39,672 nt of DNA from Peribacillus huizhouensis (GTDB lineage Bacteria > Bacillota > Bacilli > Bacillales > DSM-1321): assembly GCF_014138605.1 (NCBI RefSeq), contig NZ_JACJHX010000025.1, positions 1-39,672 of the forward strand, written 5' to 3'. Below the pieces are notes generated by a model. The model was given only the letters and a program-made list of their open reading frames with translations, did no database searches and was not told the origin of the DNA. Position 1 is the first letter of the stretch. Every line of letters begins with the position of its first letter. Made by a program: the position numbers and the translations under genes. Positions 7,581 through 15,945 of this stretch are shown piece after piece.

Positions 7581-7835
7581 ATGTACTTTTCGCTTACGGT
7601 GGAACAAGTTCACGAGTATTTAAATGAACAAGACTTCACAGAATCCACAGAGCAAGAGTTTAAGACTGATCGTGAACAACATAAGGGTAACGGTTTATTA
7701 GAGACTGTTTGTTATGCCAATAACCACAATGTAGAGAGATATTTACCTTCATATCTTAAAGAGAAAGTGCATAGGAAATATATTATCATAACACTCCCGA
7801 CAAAACGATTAGAAATAAAGGCATGGGGATTCTAG
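7581..7835 (+). CDS. Hypothetical protein, 84 residues
   Basis: Starts MYFSLTVEQVHEYLNEQDF at 7581 with AAGGAAGGTGA immediately upstream; the upstream ATG at 7542 has no ribosome binding site. The body is polar and soluble, with a His/Asn-rich stretch (ANNHNVERYLPSYLKEKVHR) and a strand-like end (KYIIITLPTKRLEIKAWGF). No family is recognised. The gap to the next gene is 30 bases and contains that gene's AGGAGG, so the two are probably co-transcribed. Confidence 0.5.
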   Translation: MYFSLTVEQVHEYLNEQDFTESTEQEFKTDREQHKGNGLLETVCYANNHNVERYLPSYLKEKVHRKYIIITLPTKRLEIKAWGF

Positions 7836-7865
7836 TAAAAGGCTTAATTAAAGGAGGCTAATAAA

Positions 7866-8057
7866 ATGAGAGATGTTATCCATGATTGTTTTGTGGATGT
7901 ACTTGGTACAGCTCCATCAGAACAACAAATTGATGAAGTGTTAAAAAATCTACCATCTGAGATTAATTTACTTATCGAAAAAGATGGAGAAGATAATCAG
8001 AAAGTTAGAGATAATATATACGTCTGGGTAAATGAGAATATTAATGATTTCATTTAA
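7866..8057 (+). CDS. Hypothetical acidic protein, 63 residues
   Basis: A strong ribosome binding site (AAAGGAGG, 8 bases from the ATG) precedes MRDVIHDCFVDVLGTAPSEQ. The protein looks all-helical and acidic (IDEVLKNLPSEINLLIEKDG and VRDNIYVWVNENINDFI), like a small immunity or phage-type protein, but no family match is recognised and this remains speculation. It probably forms a pair with the 84-residue gene just upstream. Confidence 0.5.
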   Translation: MRDVIHDCFVDVLGTAPSEQQIDEVLKNLPSEINLLIEKDGEDNQKVRDNIYVWVNENINDFI

Positions 8058-8202
8058 ATTATTTGATTGTTCAAAGTATATACTTGCACCTAACTCTATC
8101 AATCGAGACGACGTCCTTTCTGTAAGACATATGTTAAAGTTATCATAAAAACAATTAACCACATTAATAGAACAGGTTCTCGCTTAATTTAGGGTGATAA
8201 AT

Positions 8203-8385
8203 ATGAAGTTGTTTAAATTAATTGAAGATTATCGCACTATGTACAAAAAAGGTACTAAATTCTTTGTAATTTCCGAATCGGAATTCATTGGAGCGAAAAG
8301 CTATGTACTGCAATCTGAAGATATGAGAGGTAAGATCGTAGTCTCTGAGGAAGAATTGAGAAAAAAATTTATGTCTTTAAATTAA
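8203..8385 (+). CDS. Hypothetical protein, 60 residues
   Basis: Starts MKLFKLIEDYRTMYKKGTKF at 8203 with TTTAGGGTGAT upstream; the GTG at 8194 is part of that ribosome binding site. The protein is short, basic at the N-terminus (RTMYKKGTKFFVISESEF) and ends in a charged helix (VVSEEELRKKFMSLN), like a compact beta-helix fold. No motif is recognised. It follows the two small hypotheticals after a 145-base gap. Confidence 0.45.
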   Translation: MKLFKLIEDYRTMYKKGTKFFVISESEFIGAKSYVLQSEDMRGKIVVSEEELRKKFMSLN

Positions 8386-8535
8386 ATGAATTTTGATTTA
8401 TTAGCAGTTTATGCTACTTATTACAATCTTCCGCTATACTGCCTTCACCTTTTGACATCATAAAATTCTCCTCCCTTTCTTCAGATTCAGCTATATTTGC
8501 CATATATAAATTAGTTTTTTCTGTTTATATAAATA

Positions 8536-8576
8536 GACAAGGTATGTTAGATTCGTACATTCTAAAATACCTTGTC
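8536..8576 (-). terminator. Strong hairpin, likely terminator of the 8589-8831 gene
   Basis: GACAAGGTAT-g-TTAGA pairs with TCTAA-a-ATACCTTGTC (15 bp, one mismatch) around a 9-base loop. On the minus strand it lies 13 bases past the stop codon and is followed by an AT-rich tract. Confidence 0.6.
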
Positions 8577-8588
8577 CATATTAACATA

Positions 8589-8831
8589 TTAAAATAGCCG
8601 GACAAATTTGGAAATTCCGAATATACCCAAGTCAGTATTCGATACTAATACAAATCGATTAGACAATAAACAAATTGATGCTGTAATGAGAGATTGACCA
8701 GCACTTAAATCGCAGGGTTTAGCGCTTCCGATCACTGTAGCTTCTACAATTCTAGGTGTTAATGGTGTTAACAGATTTCTTTGCCAAAGTATAGTCACTA
8801 CATCAGGGCGTCTAGGAGTAATACCAGACAT
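8589..8831 (-). CDS. Hypothetical protein, 80 residues
   Basis: Starts MSGITPRRPDVVTILWQRNL, with AAAGAGGTGA five bases before the ATG at 8829-8831. The protein is rich in Thr, Ser, Leu and Val and has two cysteines (AKPCDLSAGQ and ITASICLLSN), with a hydrophobic stretch around SICLLSNRFVLVSNTDLGIF. It could be a small beta-rich structural or surface protein. No family is recognised. The clean ribosome binding site and the strong hairpin just after the stop support it being a real transcription unit. Confidence 0.5.
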   Translation of the reverse strand: MSGITPRRPDVVTILWQRNLLTPLTPRIVEATVIGSAKPCDLSAGQSLITASICLLSNRFVLVSNTDLGIFGISKFVRLF

Positions 8832-9097
8832 TTAATTCACCTCTTTCTAAATGGTTAATATAATTAATGCTAATTCGGACAGCTTGGCTCATACATTTAT
8901 CATGCTGTATTAAAAAAAGGCGAATTTTGTACCACTCCCTTCAAAACACCAAAAAACCACAATCTAGCTTGCAGGTATGCGTAATAAAACAGGCAATCTA
9001 TCTCGAATAAGAAGGCAGATCTTCAATACAATTTTATAGATTATTCCACGAGATGTAGTCTAACCTACCATTTACTAGGAGTGCTGTTTAAGTTAAC

Positions 9098-9193
9098 ATA
9101 AAGTGAAACTTCAATCTATGGGGGTTTTCTTCATCCATCGCTAATTGTTAGTTGAACCAATTGGGGGTTTACTGCCCGTTAATGCGGAATAAA
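9098..9193 (-). repeat. Copy B: deleted derivative of the structured repeat element
   Basis: Read on the minus strand it begins TTTATTCCGCATTAACGGGC and runs through CAGTAAACCCCC. It then jumps to ACTAACAATTAG and a weak hairpin and ends ATTGAAGTTTCACTTTAT. These are the two ends of the element at 30081-30402 with about 220 internal bases missing. The surrounding gap (8832-9405) holds no gene. It has only a promoter-like TTGACA near 9262 and a ribosome binding site at about 9334-9338 leading into a four-codon frame (MGRM) at 9349. Confidence 0.65.
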
Positions 9194-9405
9194 CTGGGGA
9201 AATACTACCGTTATAGGTTTGTTACCATTTCCCAGGGAAAAATACATCCTAGAAATGTTAATTGACATAATATTTGAAATAGGTGTAGTAACTATCTAAA
9301 CTTGATAAACTTCAAGATACATGTGAAATTTTGGAGAGGAAACAACATGGGAAGAATGTAATCATATTCCTGTTTGGCTTCTAAAACATTCAAGATTAAA
9401 ATAGA

Positions 9406-9442
9406 AAAAAAGTTTGCCCTTATTGCAAGAGCAAACTTTTTT
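9406..9442 (-). terminator. Terminator of nadE
   Basis: AAAAAAGTTTGC (9406-9417) pairs with GCAAACTTTTTT (9431-9442). It begins at the nadE stop codon and has A and T runs on both sides, so it can work in both directions. Confidence 0.85.
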
Positions 9443-10273
9443 CTATTTCCACCACGTATCATAAACCGTTATCGCATGATTTCGTTTATGTTCCGTTTTC
9501 TGATACCAGCCTTCGATTTTTTCAGCCGTAACTTCTTTGATTTCCTTGCCCTCAAGGTAGTCATCAATGTCCTCATAAGTAACACCTAGAGCTACTTCGT
9601 CTGGAAGTTGTGGCTTGTCATCTTCTAAATCTGCTGTTGGTATTTTTTTATATAAACGTTCTGGAGCGTTCAGATATTTTAGAATCTCTCTTCCTTGTCT
9701 CTTATTTAAGCGATAAAGTGGGATTAAATCTGCTGCCCCATCCCCATGCTTAGTATAGAAACCAGTTACTGCTTCTGCCGCATGATCGGTACCCAAGACA
9801 ACGCCACTATAAATTCCAGCTATATCGTATTGAACTTTCATTCTTTCACGTGCTTTAACATTTCCTTTTAAGAAATTGTTCAGCTTCTCGCCTGTGCCGT
9901 CTTCTACAGCTTTAACTGAAGCATCGACTGCTGCTTTAATATTAATCGTAACCGTCTTACTTGGCTGAATAAATTGTAATGCTAATTGACGGTCATCTTC
10001 GTCAAATTGGACACCATATGGCAGACTGACAGCGATAAATTGATACTCTTCCTTACCTAATTCTTCATTCAATTCATTCACTGCTATTTGAGCCATATAG
10101 CCACATAAAGTGGAATCTTGTCCACCTGATATCCCTAAGACAAGACTTTTTAGAAATGAATACTTTTCGAGATAATTTTTGAGTAAATCGACACTTTTTC
10201 TAAATTCTTCTTTCGGATCAATCGTAGGCTGTACTAATAATTTTTTCACAATTTCTTTCTGTAAAGGACGCAT
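9443..10273 (-). CDS. nadE: NH3-dependent NAD(+) synthetase
   Basis: Cytoplasmic enzyme that adenylates and amidates nicotinate adenine dinucleotide to NAD+ with ammonia. The P-loop SGGQDS is at residues 49-54. Downstream are the family blocks [40 protein letters not shown] and [16 protein letters not shown]. It is 276 residues (B. subtilis NadE 272) with no glutaminase domain, hence the ammonia-dependent type. It lies 26 bases after pncB and is almost certainly co-transcribed with it, completing the salvage route. GAGAGG and AGGAG precede the ATG at 10271-10273. A terminator follows directly. Confidence 0.96.
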   Translation of the reverse strand: MRPLQKEIVKKLLVQPTIDPKEEFRKSVDLLKNYLEKYSFLKSLVLGISGGQDSTLCGYMAQIAVNELNEELGKEEYQFIAVSLPYGVQFDEDDRQLALQFIQPSKTVTINIKAAVDASVKAVEDGTGEKLNNFLKGNVKARERMKVQYDIAGIYSGVVLGTDHAAEAVTGFYTKHGDGAADLIPLYRLNKRQGREILKYLNAPERLYKKIPTADLEDDKPQLPDEVALGVTYEDIDDYLEGKEIKEVTAEKIEGWYQKTEHKRNHAITVYDTWWK

Positions 10274-10299
10274 AGTCTCCTAAACCTCTCTTCCGGAGT

Positions 10300-11772
10300 T
10301 CATCTAGCCCGTAACATTTCTTTTACTTTCGTTGTCGCTTCCTGAATGTTCTTCATCTTATTGTCCCAGCAGGCTTGACTTAAATCAACTGGGTATTCTT
10401 CAGGATTAAGTGCACGTAAATATTCAGGCCATAGAACTGATAAATTCTCTTTCGAAAATGCCCTTATTTGTTCAATATGCGGCAATTCATAAACAAGTTG
10501 TCCACTAATAAAAATATCTTCATGTAAATCAACTGCGATGAAATCGGTGACGAACTTGCTTAAAAATGTGTGAACCGGATGAAAAAGCTTTAATTTCTCC
10601 TCAGTTTGAGGATTCTCGTTTTCCATAGCGATATAATCGCCTTCTGAATGTAAGTTTATAGAATTGATAATACGATAGACACGCTTTAACCCAGGAGTTG
10701 AAACTTTTTCTGGATTTGAAGAAATTTTAATCGTATCGATCATATTCCCGCTTTCACCTTCAATTGAAACCATTTTGTATACGGCTCCTAAAGCTGGTTG
10801 GTCAAAAGCTGTAATAAGTTTTGTTCCTATTCCCCACATATCTATCTTTGCACCTTGTTGCTTCAAATTAATGATTGTGTATTCATCTAGATCATTTGAA
10901 GCAACAATTTTCACATCAGGATATCCTGCTTCATCAAGCATTTTTCGTGCTTCTTTTGATAAATAAGCTAAGTCGCCACTATCTAATCGAACGCCAATAA
11001 AATTAATTTGATCGCCAAGTTCGTTTGCAACCTTAATCGCATTAGGAATACCAGAACGAATTGTATCGTACGTATCAACTAAAAATACACAATCTTTATG
11101 TGATGTTGCATATTTATAAAAGGCAGTATATTCATCCTTGTAAGCCTGAATCATAGAATGGGCATGAGTTCCTGAAACAGGAATACCAAACACCTTTCCT
11201 GCCCGCACATTGCTTGTTGAATCAAAGCCAGCTAAATAGGAGGCTCTTGCACCCCATAAAGCCGCATCCATCTCTTGAGCCCGTCTTGTACCGAATTCCA
11301 TCGCCACTTCATCGCCAATTACCTGTTTAATTCGAGAAGCCTTCGTCGCAACTAGCGTTTGATAATTTATTATATTTAGTATTGCAGTTTCAATAATCTG
11401 AGCTTGCCCAAGTGGAGCCTCTACGCGCAAAATCGGCTCATTTGCGAATACAAGCTCTCCTTCCTTCATACAACGAATATGTCCGGTAAACTTCATATTT
11501 GCTAAATAAGCAAGGAAGTCTTCTGCATATCCGATTTCAGTTCGTAAATATTCAATATCAGAGTCTGAAAACCGAAAATTCTCAATATAATGAACAACCT
11601 TCTCAAGACCTGCAAAAATCGCATAGCCACTATTAAAGGGAAGCTTTCTAAAATAGACTTCAAATACGGCCATTTTATTGTGAATATTGTCTTCCCAATA
11701 GGTTTGCGCCATATTGATTTGGTATAGATCTGTATGAAGTGTATAGCTATCGTCCAAATATGTATTCCCCAT
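10300..11772 (-). CDS. pncB: Nicotinate phosphoribosyltransferase
   Basis: Forms nicotinate mononucleotide from nicotinate and PRPP with ATP. It is 490 residues, the size of the longer Bacillus-type enzyme. The start YTLHTDLYQINMAQTYW is the classic NAPRTase N-terminus. FGTRRAQEMDAALWGARASY and VSGTHAHSMIQAY include the histidine expected to be phosphorylated, and IGVRLDSGDLAYLSKEARK is the phosphoribosyl-binding region. GGGAGG precedes the ATG by 8 bases. It stands between pncA and nadE on one strand. The 190-base gap to pncA carries an inverted repeat (11868-11901), so it may also have its own regulation. Confidence 0.96.
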   Translation of the reverse strand: MGNTYLDDSYTLHTDLYQINMAQTYWEDNIHNKMAVFEVYFRKLPFNSGYAIFAGLEKVVHYIENFRFSDSDIEYLRTEIGYAEDFLAYLANMKFTGHIRCMKEGELVFANEPILRVEAPLGQAQIIETAILNIINYQTLVATKASRIKQVIGDEVAMEFGTRRAQEMDAALWGARASYLAGFDSTSNVRAGKVFGIPVSGTHAHSMIQAYKDEYTAFYKYATSHKDCVFLVDTYDTIRSGIPNAIKVANELGDQINFIGVRLDSGDLAYLSKEARKMLDEAGYPDVKIVASNDLDEYTIINLKQQGAKIDMWGIGTKLITAFDQPALGAVYKMVSIEGESGNMIDTIKISSNPEKVSTPGLKRVYRIINSINLHSEGDYIAMENENPQTEEKLKLFHPVHTFLSKFVTDFIAVDLHEDIFISGQLVYELPHIEQIRAFSKENLSVLWPEYLRALNPEEYPVDLSQACWDNKMKNIQEATTKVKEMLRAR

Positions 11773-11867
11773 AAAAATATCCTCCCGCAGAGTAACTCTA
11801 ATACTTGTAAGTACTGTCCCCTGCTATGACGGAGAAAATCCCCCTTTTTTAAGAACAACCAACATTC

Positions 11868-11901
11868 TTTGACGAAGCATACCATCATCCATGTCGTCAA
11901 A
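11868..11901. promoter_or_regulatory. Inverted repeat upstream of pncB
   Basis: TTTGACGA (11868-11875) and TCGTCAAA (11894-11901) are perfect 8-bp arms around 18 bases. It lies about 100 bases upstream of the pncB start inside a short open reading scrap (MDDGMLRQRMLVVLKKGGFS). It could be an operator for an NAD-responsive regulator or an RNA hairpin in a leader. No U tract follows, so a simple terminator is unlikely. Confidence 0.4.
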
Positions 11902-11962
11902 ATATCCACAGACTTATTCGAAATAAGGTGTGGTTAGGTTTTCTATTCCTATTTATTTTTAA

Positions 11963-12514
11963 TTAGAGCAATTTAGCTCCTAGTGAATTTTTAAAATGGC
12001 GTAAAGCCCATTCATGCCCTGCTTGATCAAATGATGCTACTGCATCTTGGTAGATCGAGATTGAAAATCCTTGATTGTACGCATCTACAGCTGTATGCAA
12101 TACACAAATATCTGTACAAACACCTACAAGATAGACATCTGTAATACCCTGTTCTCGTAATTTGATACTAAGATCTGTTCCGGCAAATGCTGAATACCTC
12201 GTTTTATCCATATAATGAACATTTGCTTTATTCTTATTCGCTTCATATATATTTTGTAATGAACCAAACAAATCTCTTCCTATTGTACCTCTAATATTGT
12301 GAGGTGGAAATAGATTCGATTCTGGATGATATTGGTCATTTTTTTCATGAATATCAATGGCAAAAAAGACCTCATCACCCTGATTAATAAACTCTTTCGT
12401 TATATTTACGATTCTGTCTTCCAATTCCTGGCCGGACTTACCACAAGTTAACGCACCATCATCGGCGACAAAATCATTTGTATAATCAATATTAATTAAG
12501 GCTCTTTTTCCCAT
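11963..12514 (-). CDS. pncA: Nicotinamidase (isochorismatase-fold amidohydrolase)
   Basis: Hydrolyses nicotinamide to nicotinate, feeding PncB. The 183-residue protein has the triad elements of the family: Asp in NIDYTNDFV near the start, Lys in MDKTRYSAF, and the nucleophilic Cys in VGVCTDICVLHTAVDAYNQG. The metal-site segment AIDIHEKNDQYHPES is also present. The ATG at 12512-12514 is chosen, with GGGGAG seven bases upstream; earlier in-frame starts overlap it. It is the first gene of the salvage group pncA-pncB-nadE. A TATAAT-rich region near 12544-12560 may be its promoter. Confidence 0.93.
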   Translation of the reverse strand: MGKRALINIDYTNDFVADDGALTCGKSGQELEDRIVNITKEFINQGDEVFFAIDIHEKNDQYHPESNLFPPHNIRGTIGRDLFGSLQNIYEANKNKANVHYMDKTRYSAFAGTDLSIKLREQGITDVYLVGVCTDICVLHTAVDAYNQGFSISIYQDAVASFDQAGHEWALRHFKNSLGAKLL

Positions 12515-12641
12515 TACCTCACTCCCCAAAAAACATAATTATTATTATACTATACTCCTTACACATGTTTTTCAATAACTTTAGCCGCATTCATGCCTAA
12601 TATAAGGCTTAACAATCGGAATTGGCCGAATGAAACAAAAA

Positions 12642-12679
12642 ATGAGGCTGCCTAGAAAAAGAATTAGGTCAGGCCTCAT
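12642..12679 (-). terminator. Terminator of the isovalerate/leucine operon
   Basis: ATGAGGC (12642-12648) pairs with GCCTCAT (12673-12679), with an inner CTA/TAG pair. On the minus strand it is followed by TTTTTTG. It begins 12 bases past the carboxyltransferase stop codon. Confidence 0.8.
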
Positions 12680-12690
12680 AACTACGATAT

Positions 12691-14220
12691 TTAGACTGGG
12701 TACACCCCATGTTTTCTCTGTGTAAATGAAAGTTGTTTACTGCTATATGTTGCAAACCTAAGAATTAGTTCTGATCGGAGTTGATTAGGCTGGACGATTT
12801 CATCGACAATCATTTCTGACGCAAGCCGATATATATCGATATCTTTGCGATATTCTTCACGCTTTAATTCGATAAATGTCGCTCGCTCCTCTTCAGGTAA
12901 TGCATGTATTTTATTTGCATAGACAGCATTGACCGCTGCTTCCGGACCCATGACAGCAATGGAAGCACTAGGCAACGCCAAACAGCAATCTGGTTCGAAA
13001 GCTGGACCAGCCATTGCATATAGCCCAGCACCATATGCTTTTCTGACAACTACCGAAATCTTCGGCACCGTCGCCTCACTCATTGCCGAAATCATTTTAG
13101 CACCATGACGAATAATCCCCGCTCTTTCCACTTTCGTACCAATCATGAATCCTGGAATATCAGCTAGAAATAAAAGTGGAATGTTAAAGGCATCACATAA
13201 GGTAATAAATTTGGCTGCTTTATCAGCAGAATCATGGAATAAAACTCCACCCTTTACTTTTGGTTGATTGGCGATAATGCCGACTGATTGGCCACCTATT
13301 CTTGCCATCCCTGTAATAAGTTCAGCAGCAAATAATTTTTTAATTTCACAAAAGGAGCCCTCATCAATGAGCTGTTCAATTAAATCGTACATATTAAATG
13401 GGGCATTTTGGTTGGCCGGAATCAGTTCTTCAAGTGTCTTTTGTGATTTTTTCGGTAGGCGTATTTCAGCTACAGGGGGCTTTTTCATGAAATTCCCAGG
13501 GAAGTAAGACAAATAACGCCGAGCAAATTCAATTGATTCCTGCTCGGTATTCACAAGCACATCACCACATCCGGAAACACTACAATGCATGCGTGCGCCG
13601 CCCATTTCTTCTTCGCTCACTTTTTCACCGATAACCATTTCGGCCATTCTTGGGGAGCCGAGATACATCGATGCATTTCCATCGACCATTACAACAATAT
13701 CACAAAAGGCAGGAATATACGCACCACCAGCCGCAGAAGGTCCAAAAAGTAAGCATATTTGCGGGACTTTGCCAGACAGTTTTACTTGATTATAAAAAAT
13801 CCGCCCCGCTCCCCTTCTTCCAGGAAACATGTCTACTTGGTCTGTAATACGTGCTCCTGCAGAGTCAACTAAATATAGTAGTGGGACATTTAATTTCTCT
13901 GCAGTTTCTTGGATACGGATGATTTTTTCAACCGTTCTAGCTCCCCAAGAGCCGGCTTTAACTGTAGAATCATTAGCCATTACACATACGGTTCGACCAT
14001 CGATTTTTCCAATCCCAGTAACGACTCCATCAGCAGGTAGACCATCACTTTCACAGTTTGCAAAAAACGCATCTTCGATCTCCATGTCGTCATCAAACAA
14101 TAAACGTAGTCTATCGCGAACAAAAAGTTTTCCTTTTTCCATGTTTTTCTCATGGTATTTTTGTAAGCCGCCTTTTTTAATATGCTCTGTAGATTGCTGT
14201 AATTTGTCTACTATTGACAT
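12691..14220 (-). CDS. yngE: Acyl-CoA carboxylase carboxyltransferase subunit (YngE-like)
   Basis: The 509-residue biotin-dependent carboxyltransferase carries both crotonase-fold halves. The N-half has RDRLRLLFDDD and LVDSAGARITDQVDMFPGRR; the C-half has IIANQPKVKGGVLFHDSADK and FLADIPGFMIGTKVERAGII. With the carrier and biotin carboxylase encoded just upstream it would carboxylate 3-methylcrotonyl-CoA (inferred from neighbours), the second committed step of leucine degradation. The true start is taken as ATG 14218-14220, 8 bases after AGGAG; that ribosome binding site lies right after the hydratase stop (14235), so translation is closely linked. It is the last gene of the operon and is followed by a terminator. 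Confidence 0.9.
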   Translation of the reverse strand: MSIVDKLQQSTEHIKKGGLQKYHEKNMEKGKLFVRDRLRLLFDDDMEIEDAFFANCESDGLPADGVVTGIGKIDGRTVCVMANDSTVKAGSWGARTVEKIIRIQETAEKLNVPLLYLVDSAGARITDQVDMFPGRRGAGRIFYNQVKLSGKVPQICLLFGPSAAGGAYIPAFCDIVVMVDGNASMYLGSPRMAEMVIGEKVSEEEMGGARMHCSVSGCGDVLVNTEQESIEFARRYLSYFPGNFMKKPPVAEIRLPKKSQKTLEELIPANQNAPFNMYDLIEQLIDEGSFCEIKKLFAAELITGMARIGGQSVGIIANQPKVKGGVLFHDSADKAAKFITLCDAFNIPLLFLADIPGFMIGTKVERAGIIRHGAKMISAMSEATVPKISVVVRKAYGAGLYAMAGPAFEPDCCLALPSASIAVMGPEAAVNAVYANKIHALPEEERATFIELKREEYRKDIDIYRLASEMIVDEIVQPNQLRSELILRFATYSSKQLSFTQRKHGVYPV

Positions 14221-14234
14221 ACATGTAGCTCCTT

Positions 14235-15014
14235 TCATTTTCCGGTGAACACAGGACGTCTTTTTTCTTTGAAAGCTTGAAGCCCTTCCAAGCGGTCTTT
14301 TGATTCAATAATCGTGTCATAACAATTTCTTTCAACTTCCAACCCTCTTGCTAGATCCGAATCCATCCCTTCATTGATCGCTTTTTTTGCCGCTCTTAGA
14401 CTTAGCGGAGCATTTAGTGAGATTTCACAAGCGAGTTCATATGCTATATTCATGAGTTGATCAGCTTCGGTTATCTTATTTACCAGCCCCAACTTAAGGG
14501 CTTCCTCGGCATCGATTCTTCTAGCAGTGAAAATAAGTTCTTTGGCTATAGAAACGCCAACAATTCGAGGTAGACGCTGTGTTCCACCTGCTCCTGGGAT
14601 AATCCCTAATGATGTTTCAGTTAAGCCCATTTTCGCTGTAGTCGAAGCAAGCCTGATATCACACGCTAAAGCTAGCTCCAATCCACCTCCAAAAGCAGCA
14701 CCGTTTATCGCTGCAATAACGGGTACCGGCAGATTTTGAATAGCATCCATCGTACAACGGATTAATTCGACTGTCCTCCTTACCTGATCCTCATCCATCC
14801 CGATTCTTTCTTTCAAATCGGCTCCAGCACAAAAATTAATACCAGCACCTGTTATGACTACACAACGTACCGTTCTATTACTTTTTAATGAATCTAACAC
14901 ATTATTAAACTCTTCCAAAAGTTTGAATGATAATGCATTGGCTGAATTTGGACGATTTAACGTTAGAACAGTTACATCTTTTTTCGTATTTGTGATTTCG
15001 ATCAGATTAGTCAT
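14235..15014 (-). CDS. yngF: Enoyl-CoA hydratase family, probable 3-methylglutaconyl-CoA hydratase
   Basis: A 259-residue crotonase-fold enzyme. The oxyanion-hole segments are CAGADLKERI (about residues 63-72) and INGAAFGGGLELALACDIRL (about 101-120), and the catalytic-Glu regions follow in LTETSLGIIPGAGGTQRLPR. In this operon it would hydrate 3-methylglutaconyl-CoA to HMG-CoA, the substrate of the lyase encoded next to it; this specificity is inferred from context. The ATG at 15012-15014 is used, with GGTGG five bases upstream. It lies 25 bases after the lyase gene. Confidence 0.9.
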   Translation of the reverse strand: MTNLIEITNTKKDVTVLTLNRPNSANALSFKLLEEFNNVLDSLKSNRTVRCVVITGAGINFCAGADLKERIGMDEDQVRRTVELIRCTMDAIQNLPVPVIAAINGAAFGGGLELALACDIRLASTTAKMGLTETSLGIIPGAGGTQRLPRIVGVSIAKELIFTARRIDAEEALKLGLVNKITEADQLMNIAYELACEISLNAPLSLRAAKKAINEGMDSDLARGLEVERNCYDTIIESKDRLEGLQAFKEKRRPVFTGK

Positions 15015-15039
15015 TACATCCACCGCAACTCATCACTTT

Positions 15040-15945
15040 TCATCCTTTCGAATCAGAATACATAGCCATTCTATGACTTGGTAGTGTTTTGTTTAGTTTT
15101 TCCTGAACAAATAAAGCTGAATCTACTAGTGCTTCTTGATTCACACCTGTATGGATGAGCATTTTATCAAACATGTAAACCAAATCATCTGTGGCTACAT
15201 TTCCACTAGCACCTGGCGCATAAGGACATCCACCCAGCCCTCCAAGGGACGAGTCAAAGGTTGTGATGCCATAATCAAGCGCCTTCACAATATTGGCAAG
15301 CGCCATTCCCCTCGTATCATGAAAATGCATGGCTAAACTCTGTGGTTGATATAGTTTAAGCGCCTGAATTAAAAAATTCTCTACCTGCCTTGGGGAAGCA
15401 ACACCGATTGTATCACCTAACGATATTTCACTAATCCCCATTGTAAATAGCTTTTCGCATATATTTAGGACTTGATTGTAATCAACCTCCCCCTCATATG
15501 GGCATCCAAATACCGTTGAAATATAGCCTCGAACTGTTTTTCCTTCAGCTATTGCCTCAGCTATTACTTCTTGTAATACAGGAAATGTCTCTGAAATGGT
15601 TTTATTTATGTTTTGTTTATTATGTGTTTCACTTGCTGACATAAAAACGGATACCTCATCAACTGAACAGGCAATCGCTTTTTCAAGTCCTTTCATGTTT
15701 GGGACAAGAGCCGCATAAGTGACCAATGGATTTTTCTTGATATTTCGAGCGACTTCTACTGCATCTGCGAGCTGCGGGATCCATTTTGGGTGAACAAATG
15801 AAGTCACTTCAAGATAAGAAAGTCCTGTGAATGATAATTGATTAATCCACTCAATTTTGTCAGCTGTAGATAAAATCAGTTTTTCATTTTGCAAACCATC
15901 CCGTGGTCCAACTTCCTTAATCGTTACGCTTTTGGGCCAATTCAT
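15040..15945 (-). CDS. yngG: Hydroxymethylglutaryl-CoA lyase
   Basis: Cleaves HMG-CoA to acetoacetate and acetyl-CoA, the last step of leucine catabolism. It is a 301-residue TIM-barrel enzyme. VGPRDGLQNEK near the N-terminus carries the metal-binding Asp, AMHFHDTRGMAL carries the metal-binding His-x-His, and GGLGGCPYAPGASGN contains the mobile-loop catalytic Cys (about residue 238). The start overlaps the stop of the carrier gene in an ATGA arrangement (15942-15945), so it is probably translationally coupled. Homologue of B. subtilis YngG (HMG-CoA lyase). Confidence 0.95.
   Translation of the reverse strand: MNWPKSVTIKEVGPRDGLQNEKLILSTADKIEWINQLSFTGLSYLEVTSFVHPKWIPQLADAVEVARNIKKNPLVTYAALVPNMKGLEKAIACSVDEVSVFMSASETHNKQNINKTISETFPVLQEVIAEAIAEGKTVRGYISTVFGCPYEGEVDYNQVLNICEKLFTMGISEISLGDTIGVASPRQVENFLIQALKLYQPQSLAMHFHDTRGMALANIVKALDYGITTFDSSLGGLGGCPYAPGASGNVATDDLVYMFDKMLIHTGVNQEALVDSALFVQEKLNKTLPSHRMAMYSDSKG

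Noticed and set aside
9349..9363. Four-codon frame MGRM with good ribosome binding site and a TTGACA upstream
   Set aside because: It is too short to be a gene by itself; it could be the truncated start of a lost gene, but nothing recognisable follows.
11502..11909. Minus-strand open frame of 135 codons overlapping the pncB 5' end
   Set aside because: It lies in another frame within the well-supported pncB gene, has no ribosome binding site and an improbable composition; it is a shadow ORF.
13829..14248. Plus-strand open frame of 139 codons opposite the carboxyltransferase
   Set aside because: It is antisense to a strongly conserved gene, with Ser/Ile-rich text typical of a reverse-strand shadow.
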